Source: Mugil cephalus
Lineage: Eukaryota; Chordata; Actinopteri; Mugiliformes; Mugilidae
Length of the DNA: 64,000 bases
Assembly (NCBI RefSeq): GCF_022458985.1
Contig: NC_061783.1
Location: 1,952,413 to 2,016,412, forward strand
Direction: 5' to 3'
A program made the translations under genes and the position numbers. Under the pieces are notes generated by a model. It was given only the letters and a program-made list of their open reading frames with translations, was not told the origin of the DNA and did not search any database. Positions within the stretch are counted from its first letter, which is position 1. Every line of letters starts with the position of its first letter. Shown in pieces: positions 1-27,300 of this stretch.

Positions 1-829
1 GTAGCATATTTGTTGTATTTCAGGACCAAAAAAAGAATGGACTTCATCTATAGTCAAGTATTTGAGCACACTTGATGAACCACTGCTAAATTGCTGCAAC
101 AACTGACTGGTCTTTGCACCTGTCTTTTAGGAGGTATCTATGTTGTTATTGTCACACGATCAGCAACTAGTCAACTTCCTCCTCCAGCTTCAAGGCACAG
201 TAAGTAGTAAAGTCAACTAACTGACTAGCCAGTACAACCCCTAGAAGCCACTTCAGTTTTGAAAGATTGGTGGAAAATTGGGGTTTAAATATATATATTT
301 GTCGATGTTACCCATCAGAAACTCACATGACTTATATCTGTTAACAATCAGCTTCATTGTTACCTGTTCTTGATGTGATCACACGTACCTAAAACTGTTC
401 ACTTGCGATCTGATAGCCCAGATTGGATCTTAATGCTAGGTCTGAACAGGTCTCAAATGTGGTCATAGATTGGGTTTCTCAAATGCAATCTCATTGCATC
501 CTGGGGTGTTTAACCCTGTCTTTTACATGATTAGATCTCCCAGATAGAAGCTTTGCTGCTTAGGAAACAGAGGCACAGCTTATCAACAGGCAAGACAGAC
601 AACTGCTTCATGCCCTAGGACAGTAGGCCTAGGGCACAAACTAGGTCGTGGCAGTGTGCTAAGTTGTCAATAATCATATGAGACCTCCCTAAGAGGCCCC
701 AAGAGGAGCACTCAGTCATATTATATATTGTGTACCAAAAAGAAGGCGTTGGTGAAAATGCTGACAGCCAGAACAAAACGGTAAAACAGAAAAAACTGGA
801 GTTGAACACTCGTCGCTCTGATGTGAAAG

Positions 830-960
830 TGCATCTTATTTTAACGGAATGCTTTCAGGCATGACCAATGTTTCGACCCGGAGATCTTCTTCAGGGTGTT
901 TTGTGCATGACCCTTTAATGTACTTAAGTATCACATTGCGCTCAATTTAAAATTAAACAA
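830..960 (-). repeat. Dispersed repeat with CTGAAGA...GAAAC motif
   Basis: Minus strand carries ctgaagaagatctccgggtc gaaac, a phrase that recurs in many vertebrate repeats. Origin not certain; see the finding on hammerhead-like motifs. Confidence 0.4.
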
Positions 961-3519
961 GTTATCACTCTGGGAGTATAAAAACAGAGGAAAAGATTGA
1001 GTAAAGAAAGTAGTACGGTGGTGCGTGAATCGGACTATCAAGACAATTAATAATAATAATAATTGTCATACTAGTCTTAGCTATAATGGGAGAGATATTT
1101 GCAAAAAGTAACTTTCACTACCATCATTCTTGTTAGTTAACATTACTTTATTTAGCTAGCCAAGTTATTTGTTCAGCTCTTTTGTTGGTTACTAAATATG
1201 TAATATGAAGTATTTTCCTAGGGCCCCAACAGACTCACCTGGTTTTACCGTAATTCTGTGGCCAGAGGACAAGCGATAAAGTTTTAAATCATTTAAAGAA
1301 CATGAACCTTTGTCAGTAAAGCTAGGGTTTCAGAGATGAAGTAACTGCATAAACTTGTGTAAAATCTTGTGAACAATAAATTGTGTATTTCTTTTATGAC
1401 CACTGCGAAAAGAGCATTTTATATAGATCCTATATTGTATGCATGTCTGGGTTCTAGCAGGTGTTGTAGTGTTAGTTTAGCCTTTTAGCTACTGAACTTC
1501 TATAGTGAGTAAACACAAGCAGAATTATGATTAATCTGTGTTTTGTTTTCTTGGAAGGGTAACCTTTACCCTTTGTCCACCATTGCCCACCATACTGGCG
1601 GACAAAGAGTGCCTGCTGTGTCTGGAAATCAGGTTTTGTGGAGGTTTCAGGGATAGAAACGTGAATATGACAATTCTGTGGGTTTAATGCTACAAACAAC
1701 TCCATCATACTACACATTCCATCATACTGTATGTCACTGTTCATATAAAGTATCAACAGTTGCAGTAACTTTGTCAAAAGCAGCGGTTTGTTTCTTAAGC
1801 TTTCAGACTTCTGTCTTTCCCCCAAGGTTCTGTCCACGTTACAGTACATTCCTCAGCCAAGATGTGATTCTCCTCAAAACCCATGTAGACTCATCAAATA
1901 AAGCATATGCAGTTTGGAAAAGATTTTCATTCTGTTCCCACTTTTTCAAACGCATGTGGTACGTCCAACTAGTCATGGTCTATTCCTGATCAACAGCTAA
2001 GTTGTTTACTGGAAGAAGCAAACAGGGGGGAAAACCCTTAGAGCCTGAGGCACAATGTGACAGTGGCATCTGACCACACCATCGCTTTGTGGTGCCGACT
2101 AAGTCACCACGTTTCACCACGTATCATGTATCACACGTGTTACGGTACGGTTTTAACGTGCAGCTATGAGACACTTCATCTGACTTTTTAGCTCGCTGGG
2201 TAATCAAATGAATAATTAGAATGCACAAAGTTGGCAGGCCTGCTGAGAGAAATCTGTAGCTTGTCACTTGTAAAAAACAGAGAGCAGCATGAGCTCAGCA
2301 TGAGAAATGAGAATTGTATTTAGACTGTAGCACAGTTTCCTCACTGTGTTTCAGATTGAAGGAGACAGCAGAAACACACAGCTTGTCAAGAATTGAGACT
2401 CTCAGGAATCGTGTGTAGACGGTCTTATTTGTGCTCATCTTGTGTAAACCACTTCCACCCAAAAGGGAAATCAACAGTGATCACTCCTATCTTATGGATT
2501 CACCGAAGCACGCAAACATGAAAAGGTCGACCCTGTATTTGATCTATATCCTGTAAAGTATCCAATGGCATCGAGGGCCGAATTATTGATAAAATTGGAT
2601 AGGATCCCAGATGCAGAGCACGAACAATGATAATTATAGTAGGACTGACTGATGGTGAACTAGAAATAAAGCACATCTCCCACCTTGATGGGATAAAAGT
2701 GGGCTTCATCACCTAACTGGGTCTCTCTTAACCTAACAGTGATTAAAACACACTGAATTGACCTAGATAAGTAGGAATCAAGGTAGGAAGTTTGGATAGA
2801 GAACGAGTGATGGCAAGAGAGAAAGAGAAAGAGAGAGAGAGGGAAAAAGAGACCCCACCCACACCCCTGATTCCTCATTAAAATGAACACTGTGGGAGTA
2901 CAACACGCAACATTTTTCTCAATCAAACGTGGTGATTGAAAGCACATCATACACTGAGTCAGCACGCCTTATTTGAGAGATACAGAAAATATTTGGGAAT
3001 TGACAAAATGCGAAACTAATCAGGCTTTTAATTGCATTTGATTACCATTGTTTGGTGGATTAATGCGAGGCTTGTTAAAATGCCGTTTGGCAGAAAATCC
3101 TGAGAAGTGAATGACTGTTGAGTGTAAAGGCTCCCTGGGTAAATCGCAAGACTGCACAAAACATAGACGGAAATCCCTGTGCAGTGATACAGAAAACTCA
3201 ACCATAAAGAGTATGTGTGCTAACTGTTACTGTATAAAAAGTATTTACTGATGTGTTCATTTATGTGGTTTAAAATATGATTATTTGTGCTAATTATGGT
3301 TCCCAGTTTGGAATCCAGGTAAAAATATTAAACTAAACTAAAATAGTTAGAGGTTAAATATGTAGGATTTACATGGATCTATGAGGAGAAATATAATATA
3401 GTATTAATAATTCCGTTCATATTTGTGTATAATCATCTGTAACAACTAATCATCACCTTTCACATCACAATGTTTCTATCATACAGTACAATACAGTACA
3501 TACAACGGCTCTATAGAGG

Positions 3520-3590
3520 GTTTGGTGGTGGTTGCAATCTACAACCTCACCACTAGTTGCCACCAAGTCACACAGTGGTCCTTTAATCTA
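3520..3590 (+). repeat. Short dispersed fish repeat end
   Basis: ggttgcaatctacaacctca ccactag...cctttaa matches a phrase common at the ends of non-autonomous elements in fish. Fragment only. Confidence 0.35.
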
Positions 3591-5214
3591 GGTTGTCATA
3601 CATTCAGGTTTGAATATATGTAGGTTTGCTCCTTCTCATTCCTGTGATAATTATCTGTGGGAAAGTCACAATGAGCAAAACCATCCACTTTACACAAAGT
3701 GCTGTAAAATATCAAGAATGGCAAAATTAAATTAAGTTTTTAGTTAGTTAGTTTAATAGTTCTCTGTTCTGCATTCTCTGAGTAAGAATTGTGAAGAAGT
3801 GAGGATGCAGTTAATCACTGACTTGTGAAAGACTTGTTCATTTAGCCGTGTACAGAGCTTTTCCACTTGGAGTCAGTTAATTCAGCTCAGGCTCAGGAAA
3901 AACACAGAGGCTGGGTTATCAGGTTGTATGGCTGCCACTTCTCTCAGAAGGTCTGTTTGGTGGACAGGTTCCTCTCCAGCTTAGTTATTATGAAATGTTT
4001 TACGTTTGTTTGCCATGAGGGTACAGCGTTTTTCAATCTAAAGAGCCGTGTTTAGTATTCTGACAGAATTACAATGATGAGCTTTTTACTTGTGTGCATG
4101 AGTTATTAACTCTTGAAACCCTTGATTCACATCTCATCTTGTTCCCAGCATTGTTCTCAGTGTTGTTAAGCCTCACTTTGGCTTTGAACACTAATCCATA
4201 TGCATTACCTTCTCTCCCAGGTAGCTGCTTTAAATTCAAATGCTCTTCCAGTTTGACCCCATTCACCTCCCTCAATCACAGTTTAAAGTCAAGTCCTGCC
4301 TCCACCATAGCTGACTTTTATTGCCTTCCAGAGGTCATACCAGCAAGGTGAAGAAAAATGGATCAGGATGATCATGAAGATTCCTGGGCAGGTGTTTCAG
4401 ATTTGGCTGGACTCATTCTCTTCTATCTTGAGAAGCATTGCTGCCAGCCCAGACAGTACACCTAATCCAGAACAACAGCACATCACATACAAACACTAAG
4501 CATCCACACTGAAGGAACGGTGTGACTGAATGTGAAGCTTGTGGACAAAGCCTGGCAATGTGGACTTAACGCCTCTATATTTGGTTTTGGGATTTAAGCG
4601 TAATGAAGGCCCCAGGGAGCTCAGCAATGTGGAGCAGCCTTGAGTTTGAGAAGTTCTCTTAATTCAGCACTGACAAAACAGCAGTACATGTGCACCACCC
4701 ACTGCTGATGAGAAGAATTACATCTTGACAGATGAGGATCAGAGCCTCATAAAGTCACATAAAGCTGCAATAAAGATTTACTTCGGTAAAAGCTGAAAGG
4801 AAGTTATCATTAATCAACAGAGACACAACTATCACCAACTGTGCAGTTTCCCTCAGAGTTATTTAACATATTGTTTTCTTCATTTTAACCCACGCATTTA
4901 CTATTTTGATCAGGCTCACCACTCTCATTAGCACCACACTGAGACACAGCAGGCTATTGTGTGGAATAAAGCTGTGATGAACTGACTTTATCCTGCCAGC
5001 TCACTCTCCCAATGTCTTTGCAATGTCTGACTGAGCTTGTGAGCAGATAGTTTTGCAAAAATCCGTAACTTCAACTCTTTACAGATCCTGAACACCCTAT
5101 CTAAAAAGCAGTTGGTAAGAATGCTTCTGACATGTTTGAATGGGTAACTCTGGAATCAGTTCAGGTAAAAGATCACGATCACCTGCTTATGCCAAACTGG
5201 CATAAACATGACTC

Positions 5215-5505
5215 TCTATTTCGGACCATTCTCTGTAAACCCTAGAAATGGTTATGTGTGAAAATCCCAGTAGATCAGCAGTTTCTGAAATACTCAGACC
5301 AGCCCAGCACCAACAACCATACCACATTCAAAGTCACTTAAATCCCCTTTCTTCCCCATTCTGATGCTCGGTTTGAACTTCGGCAAATTGTCTTGATCAT
5401 CTCTACATGCCTAAATGCATTGAATTGCAGCCATGTAATTGGCTGATTAGCTATTTGTGTTAACAAGCAATTGAACAGTACCTAATAAAGTGGCGAGTGA
5501 GTGTA
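5215..5505 (+). mobile_element. Dispersed fish repeat with TACACTCAC-type terminus
   Basis: Contains gaaaatcccagtagatcagc and ends cctaataaagtggcgagtga gtgta, a repeat found widely in teleost DNA. A matching inverted terminus occurs at 29447. Probably a non-autonomous DNA transposon; superfamily not assigned. Confidence 0.6.
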
Positions 5506-6109
5506 AATTAGACTCACCAAGTGCCTTTTAATGAGCTCCCGGTTAAGTTTTCCTCTTAAACCACTCCTGGTTGAATGTCCTAGTTTTGTCTTTTCCCACT
5601 TGGGAAACGATTAAATCCTTTGGTCGATGTGGTCCCAAACCTTTTTATCTTCAACCTAAATCGCAAACTAGCCAGGTAGTCAACTTGACTCATGAATTAA
5701 TGAATGAGATGGGAATTAGCTATGTTACCTTAGCCAAGCTAGCGAGGCCGGTGGAGTGGAGCAGTGTCCCCTCAATTCTTCAAATCAGCCAATGAGAAAC
5801 GCTCTGGGGCCGTGACTGTCAGGCCCCACTACCCAAACTGAAGTGTGCGCTGTAGATCAGTTCACCAGTCCACATCACTGCAGGCCAGGGCCATCTCAGC
5901 TGTGCCCCACCGAGTGGAAATAGAGACACAGCATCAGGCATAATGAACGATTCACACACAACTACACTACAAAGAGTGTCCACAAAGGAAATTCTATATT
6001 GAATGTGGACATTTCATTGGGGACAAAGATTATTATTTATTAACTTATGCACATTTTCAACAAAGAAAAACTTAAAGAAGCTTATAATTCTCGTCTGCAC
6101 AGCAGCACC

Positions 6110-6640
6110 CTCTGGTGGGGCCATATTGTGTAGGTCTCCCTTATGTCTCCAAAACAATTGTGACTCATCAGAGAATGGACATGGGCCTTCTGAGGGTGTC
6201 CTGTGGTGTCTGGAAACAGAATGTTGTTAGTGGGGGTCTTTGGGTCCTATGGGTTGAGTGGAGGGGGCTCTCTGGATCATCCCACAGATACTTGACCAGT
6301 TTGGGATCTAGTGAATTTGGAGGTCAGGTCAACACCTGCTGGTCTTCATGTTTTTTAAGTTGTTCCTAAAGCGTTTTTGTGTGTGTGTCTGTGTCAGGCT
6401 GCATCCTGATAGGGATGACTGCCATCAAGGAGTATCATTGCTAAGGAGTGAGTGTGTCTGGTCTGGTTTAGATGGGTGCTACATGTTTAAGTAACATAGA
6501 CATGAATGAGAGGTCCAAATGTTTACTAGCAAAACACTAAATTGTCACAAGACAGCCAATGTTATTTACTTCTCCTGTCAGTGGTCATATAATCTATATG
6601 TGGCCGAGCATCACTGAACAGCAACCATGTTGAAACTTGA
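6110..6640 (-). mobile_element. Tc1/mariner-like transposon remnant
   Basis: On the minus strand the segment resembles the 3' half of a common fish Tc1-like element: a decayed equivalent of SPDLNPIE-like coding sequence, then, rightward on plus, an interior piece and a terminus ending in cctgtcagtggtcat. It shares about 200 bases with 46060-46240. Stops and deletions make it inactive. Family from memory. Confidence 0.55.
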
Positions 6641-7070
6641 AGAGGCTGGGGTACAGAAACAGTGCCACTCTTAACCACCTGAGAACAATAAACTGAGTCC
6701 ATAATTCACAAGTACTCACCACAATTGCAATTTAAGACGAAAAAGCTTAAAACCTAGACTGTTCAGACTGCTACAACATTCAGATGGTAAGATCAGAGTA
6801 AATAACATGAATACATGGATCCTTCCAGCCTTGTATCAACAGTGAGAGATGAGGCCATGAAGGGTTGATGCAGATCTGAAGATAAATCTTGTCCAACCAT
6901 TACGACCATGGCTGGTCAGTAATTACATTTACACTGTAGCAACTTTATCTTTTCAGCTTGTAACCAAAAACTTATCCTATCATTGCAACTCCAATCATCT
7001 TAGCTCATTATCATTTAAAAAAACAAAAAGAACAAAAAACACACATAGGCAGACTGGCAGTTTTAAAAGT

Positions 7071-7076
7071 TTTATT
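7071..7076 (-). terminator. tent4a: Poly(A) signal AATAAA of tent4a
   Basis: On the minus strand AATAAA is followed within about 20 bases by a TGTGTG and T-rich stretch (7020-7050), a classical downstream element. No earlier signal between here and the stop codon has as good a context. Confidence 0.65.
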
Positions 7077-7621
7077 AAAAAATAAAATAGAAAAAAATAT
7101 ATTTACATAAAAATGTAAATAAACAAAAAAACAAAATCTGTGGCAGTGGTTCCCTCTGGCCACCGTAGCTAGGCGTCCATTTTGAGGGCCACTGCTCACA
7201 TGAATCAGCCAGGACATAGAAGGGCTGTCATCTTTCTCTAAACAGCAGACAGCAGTTTAAAATCCCTCATTGTGTTGCAGTGGGGGTAATATTACATTGC
7301 ATCTACATGCGCATGTGTTTACAAGATCCCAGCGGCCCAAGCCTCTCTCCTCGCTTCCCTTCCATGTTTACTTTTACACCAATCTGAAGAAGTGAGGACA
7401 CACCCAAAACTTAAACTCGAATGGTTCCCGACACCGTCAGGTGAGAGAAAGTAATGAGGGAAAGTAAACGCGGAGATCAGGCTGCACTGGGATGCTTGGA
7501 TGCGCGCAGATTTGTATCAGACAGACTTTGATTACTGCATGACATGTCTTTTCTGTAAAAATTCAGGCGACTGTAACCCAGCCAAAGACCTTCCATCAAC
7601 ATTTTGATCAATGCTGGCTGT

Positions 7622-7627
<6 letters not shown>

Positions 7628-7660
<33 letters not shown>
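7628..7660 (+). repeat. A33 homopolymer in tent4a 3' UTR
   Basis: 33 consecutive A on plus, so U33 in the tent4a transcript. Length may be affected by assembly. Confidence 0.9.
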
Positions 7661-7662
<2 letters not shown>

Positions 7663-10318
7663 CTTGGCTGGGAAGGTAGCAGTTTGAAAACTTTACAGAG
7701 GCTTGGTAATGACATCCACCTTGTTAACCAAATCATACTGGGTTAGGACGCATGTAACAGAGAAACTAATGCCTTTTTTATTTATCACCTCCCTATGGAT
7801 GGAAAATAATTATTATGAAAAAAAGCAATAAATTATTTAGTCATCTACATGAAATAATATGGTGAAAAGAGTAGTATGGCTAGACACGTCTCTGAAAAGC
7901 TTTCCTCCCTTTTCATGGTGTCAATGATTTTTATTTGTTAAATTACTGAGAGAAATCTCTAAGCTGGAGGTGATGATTAGCTCATAATCTGCTTTGCCTG
8001 TGGCCTGTCAGCACCAAAGCAAAACCCTTCATCACTGACTGAAGGTTGTTAGGTGCAGTTTTGGCTGACAAGTCAGAGTAGCTGTGGTTTAAAAAACAAA
8101 ACAAAACAAAAAAACAGACCAAATAAATGGTGTAGCAGTACTGAATGAGAATCAATATAAAGTCGAGAATTGTTGGCGGACACTTTGGCCCCTTCTTAAG
8201 TGCACCTTCAGAGAGCAAGTCGCTCTCTGGGTGCACCCGTTCATGTACACCGGGGCTTCAGATTCAGAAGACCTGTAGTGTCAAGTTATAAGTCTCAATA
8301 CTTTCTCACATGTTTCACTATGTCACACTACACAGACCCAATCACTGATATTAACATCCCCATTCCTTACATTTCACTGACAGGTGTAAAAAACTAGACT
8401 TTGAAACATTTCAGGGACTTCATACAAATACGAGGGGGTCAGGGGATGGAGTTAGAGTTCACATGAGTTGGCTTGAGAGTCAGTGACATTTCTCTAGTCC
8501 AACAAGCAGAGTTTGTCAATGGAAAACAACCCCGAACAAAAAACAAAAAAAAAAAAAAAATACAAGAGTTGACACAATAATTAGTAATATTCCACTTGCA
8601 TAGTAATAACACCAGGGTGTGTAGTGTTCAGGGCGAGTCACAGCCGTCGACAGTCCTGTCTGTGAGTGTGTGTATTTGTGTGACACTCGCGAAAAGACGT
8701 CGTACACACACTCCTAAGTAAACACAAAGAAAGGCATTGCAAACAATTAGCGGAAGTACCTGGCAATCGAATATACATAAGATTCCCGAATGGAATCAAA
8801 ATATAAATTCCCTTTCACTAGGGTCCTTGGTTCAGGAAGACCCCCCCTCCCCCCCATCAGCACCCTTCCTCCTTCTCCTTTGTCCAGGATCACAAAAGGA
8901 GAAAACCGTATCGCTGAGAATCCTAGGAGATGGTGTGTACTGCTGAGGGCAATAGCTGACCTCAGTCCAGCGATCTGCTTTCCACAACCCACACCTCTCA
9001 TCTACACAGCGTTGGCATTCAAGGAGAAATCAGTGGCTTTCTGCCCTCTTACCCTAATCCTGGTCTTCGAATTCAAGTCAGTAAAGCTGTTGCCTTCTCG
9101 GCCCCAGCTCTCCCACAATATGTATTAAAAAAAGACGCGCACAAAATGAAACACACAAGCATATATGTTTAACGGAAAAGGCTCTCTCCGGCCAAAATCC
9201 CGCACCGTGCGGAAGCCTTTCCTTTAAAATGACCTCCAGTGGAGTGAACGCTGGCCAAGAAAAAGTAGCAGGCCGCTGCAAACCTTCCCCTGGCACAAAA
9301 TATGGCAACAACACATTCCCATAAAGGAAAAACAGAGATATACACATACACGCAATCTCCAGGTGGCACTGCTTAAGTCTATCTGCTGGAAACACAGGAG
9401 CACCATCTCCCCTCGTTACGCAGATTATCACAGGCTGTATTTCTCATCCTTTCCCTCCAGCATGCTTTATATTTAGGGAGTTGAGGAACACACCATCCCA
9501 GAGGAACTGGTTGTTTACCCCGACCAAAAAGCGTAGGGAATATCAAGATAAGAGCTCCTAATCCCTTTCTGTGACAGCTTGTCAAACGGAACGCATTTAA
9601 GGAGGGGAGAGGCCTCTGAACAGCAGGTCTATCTGAACCACGTGACGCAGAGGTGCACACACACTCCACACACATAAACACCACAAGTGATGAACACCCA
9701 CACACACACACCACACACACTCCAGAGATGCTGCCTGGGGAAAGGTTTCGTAAACAAAATTTAAAACTCTACAAAAATAAAATAACAGTATAAAATGCCT
9801 TTACATATACACAGATAAAATTAAATAAGCCTTTACTATTGTCTCAAAGTGAAAAAAAAAACGGTATTGCACAAAATGAAAAACGGTTTGTTCGGGAGTG
9901 CATAAACTGTAAAAAAAAAAAAAAAGGAAAAGAAAAAAACATCAGACCACAAGCAGCTTGATCGCAAGGGTCAAAACGAGGTCAAGAACTGAACTTGGCA
10001 ATGCCATCAACACCGAGTCCCACAAAAATAACAGAAAACAAACAGTAAGAGACCTGAAACAGGTGAGGAAAACAATACTGAAAGTAACGTAATACTGCTG
10101 ACAACCAAAGTGAAAAAAGTCATGCAGAAACGGAAAGACACAGATAGCAAGGTGAAGATGCAGAGCTGAGGGCTGTCGTTCGGTGTCACAGCAGCCCCAG
10201 AGTTAAAACTGCTGGTCTCTGGTCCTCTGTCAATCTGTCTGTCCATCAGTCACCACGGATGAAGAGCCATGTGGCCAGAGAGGGGAGGGAGGAAGGGTTA
10301 GGGGGAGAGCAGTGGTTT

Positions 10319-24019
<13,701 letters not shown>

Positions 24020-24340
24020 TCAACTTCTTTCTCCGGTAACCCCCCCTATAAGTATCTAACACACACACTAAAGAGCCCGTTGTGAATCTGCGCCGCACCC
24101 TGGACCTTTCAAGGGTCGCTACGCTGTCCGAGGTAACGAAAATAGACGTATTTAAACATTAAACCGAACTAGGACCATTGATAAAGTGGCCCATTTACAC
24201 CGCTAGCTGGAAAAAATGCTAGCTGGTTCCTACGGGAATTCAATATGGCGTATTCTCTTCAAATCCAAGCGCATGCGCTCTATCAGGGGTTTCTTAAATG
24301 ATGACTGCGCCCCCCATCCGCCCACTCCTCAAACGCTCCT
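24020..24340 (-). promoter_or_regulatory. tent4a: Probable tent4a 5' UTR and promoter
   Basis: CpG-containing sequence directly upstream of the start codon and continuous with the CpG-rich first exon. No TATA box is obvious. AATATGGCG at 24242-24250 resembles a YY1 core. The transcription start cannot be placed from sequence. Confidence 0.4.
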
Positions 24341-27300
24341 CCGCCGGGCTGCTGATGAATTGAGTCGAATAAACATATAAATCTTGATTTAATAAATGTT
24401 TAATTGTGCAACAAATGAAATAAGGAAAATGTCAATAATGGACAGGCTACCCGAAGTCCTAAGCTCTTAACGCGAGGTGTGGGAACACAGAGATCCTTGT
24501 ACACTCACCAGGGGGAGGAGGGGTGGGTGTGTTCACAGGGGATCACCTATCAATAAGAGACTGAGCAGGAATGTCAGTTAACTGATAATATCCTGGAAGT
24601 ATTGGCAGATATTCCAACTGAACTCAGTAATTATACTGTATGTATGCAAAGCCATGGAGGTTCGAAGCCTTAAGAGTCTGGGCCCCCTTGGAAATCTGTC
24701 TTTTTCTCTGAGTAATCTAGTCACAGATCCGTCTCATGTGCCATGAAAGCTGTCAGGTAATAACACCCACTGAAGGTATTTAATAACCTTGAAAGAGAGA
24801 AAATGGAGTGAGACTAAGACCTCAACGTATTGTTTGTTGGCATCTGAAATACTTTTAAATACTTATTTTAAAGGAGTAATGCGGGCAGGTGGTATTCATC
24901 AGTCTAGATTCTGCTGCTCAGCCCTCGTAGCTGCTCTACTTCAACCCATTAAGCTTTATGATAGAGCAGAGGCTGGCTGGATAAGGCATAACCAGCACCT
25001 TTGGGATGCGTATGCATGTAAAAGAGAGAGTGAGCGAGAGGGTGTCTTGCATAATGCCCACCCCCAACCTCTGCTACTCACGTGCAGCATGTGACATAGC
25101 CAAGGAAAACCCCCCAGAGCAAACTATGTGCCGGCTAGGATGAAGCTCTCTGTGTAACACACTCGGGCGTACCCACAGCTGCTCCCTCCCACTGTACCCA
25201 TGTACAAATCCAAGCTCTTCTTTCTATCTCCCTCTGTCTTATAATGTATGAAACACAGGCATTTGAGTGACACACCAGAATTAATAGGTTATTTCTCCCA
25301 TTTCTAATGTCAGAGTCACCGCTCAAGCCAAATCCTGACACCGACTGTGTGCCACTGAGCATGTGTGTTTGACTTCCAAGGCTGGTTTGCCTCATTGTCA
25401 GCTTTTATGGGATTACCACATTAGTGACGAGTGGACCGTGGCTGACAGATGCTTGACAAACGCACACATAAACAGGGACACGGCCAGAGAAGTCAACAAC
25501 GTGCTCCAAGCAATGGCAGATAATATTAAAGAAAGCAGGCGGTCGTCTGGGCTGCATGTGGCTTGAATAGTAATGAGGCTGCAGCATGTTCCAGATATTT
25601 AACCCACATTAGTGAAAAGCTGCATTTACAATGTCAGACGCTGCCTCACATTTCTACACATGAACGTACCGCCTCTGGTGTGTTGCCTCCGGTCTGACGT
25701 TAGATGCACTATTACAAGGACACAGTTGAAAGGGACCCAGCGAAACTGACTGCAGAGCAACTGCTACTGCAGACTCACAACTGCATATCTGGGCCATTGA
25801 CTTTATATTTAGTTTATGATCTGGACCTGCTGTTCAACCTGCACCACCTAAATGCATAAAATGTGCTGCAGTTTATACCTAACAGTGTGTGCCATCTACA
25901 GGCAACGAGGAACACAGATGCTTAGAAGATTCATCAACTACAGGCAATGGGTGTTTTATTAAACTAGTATTATTGTAGTGTTTGTTTATTTGTTTTAAAA
26001 CATTCATTTTAATTATTTTTTAGAAATCACTTTTTAAACAACATAAGTGATGTCAAGTGATCACTTAACCTGTTAACTGAACCTGTGAAAAAAAACATGA
26101 CAAGAGAAATTGCGAAACTGAAATAAATGAGATTCATCCACAAAACCATCTATTGTCATAACGTGAACATAACGGTAATAGTGTTGACACTGAGTCCAGA
26201 ATTTCATTTGTAATACATATTTGCAAAGCCATAATTCAGTATAAACAGTTTACAGTTATAATACAGTTTACAGGCTCTTGCATTACCGCCACCTTCTGGA
26301 GTGGCGTGGAGCTGGCTCATGTGGAGTTACGCACTTTTTCAAGCATCAGTGTCCTAATTTGCCTAATCTTCCTGAGGATTTAGACTCAGAGGTGGAATTG
26401 CAGACCAGTGAACAAACCCTTTAGCTCAACAAAAGAAGCTCATGGGACTAAAGTTTCCAGGTACTTTGGGTGGAATACTACAGGTGTACTTAAATACTTT
26501 ACCATCCTTGCCTATGGGACAAAGCCTGGCAGGCATGTCTATGCTGAATATTACAAAACAGCTCTCCTTATGGAGTACTGGCAGTCTATGTGACTGAGTA
26601 GCTGAGTTTTAGATTTAGAGACACTTTGTAGAGACGCTATGCATATAAATTGGCTTGAAGATGAAGGGTACCACAGTCAAATGTCAGTAAATACTGGTTG
26701 TGTAAGACAGAGATGCAGTTAATAAGGAGCACGGATAAACAAGATACATATAGGAAATGTCTTGAAGAGAAAGAGTGAGACAGTAGGGTCCTGGAACATG
26801 AAGGATGTCACTCTCTATATCCTTCAGTTATACAGATTTCCCATCAAACTCAGAAACAGAAGTAGTATTTATTGACGACAGCATATAAAAACCATGAGAA
26901 AATAAAATTCTTTGTAAAATTACATATTGTTTGCTTGTGACTGATGTTGGGAAAGAGAACTGAACTGAGTTACAGTCAGACCTCTTTCTTAGTAAGACAT
27001 AACACATGATAAGTCCATACTTACAATGACAAGATTGTCGTGGTAACATTAATCAAGAAACCATAATAGAGTACAAGACTCATCAAAAACAGTTTTCTTC
27101 TGTTCATTCAGTCACACTCAACCTCATCCATCCAGTATCAGTCCAATGATTAACACTTGATGCTCTTCTTCTTTAATCTCTGTCTTTGAAACCCTGACAG
27201 GAGTGATGTGTTGAGGCAACTCTCATTTTCTCATTTCAGGCATGGGTGAGCTATTGAGAGCCATGCTTGGACTCCATTTTATGATACTAACCTACTGTAG

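Larger units (their letters stand above)
1..7054. other. Gene-free region downstream of tent4a
   Basis: No exon recognised on either strand. Contains decayed repeats near 345-520, 830-960, 3520-3590, 5215-5505 and 6110-6640. Confidence 0.6.
7055..10318 (-). other. tent4a: tent4a 3' untranslated region (about 3.3 kb)
   Basis: Runs from the stop codon to a poly(A) signal at 7076-7071. It holds a U33 tract (A-run 7628-7660 on plus), AU-rich stretches near 9750-9930, a Pumilio-type UGUAAAUA and a miR-25/92-type seed match. No good reading frame crosses it. The 3' boundary is inferred, not seen in a transcript. Confidence 0.7.
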
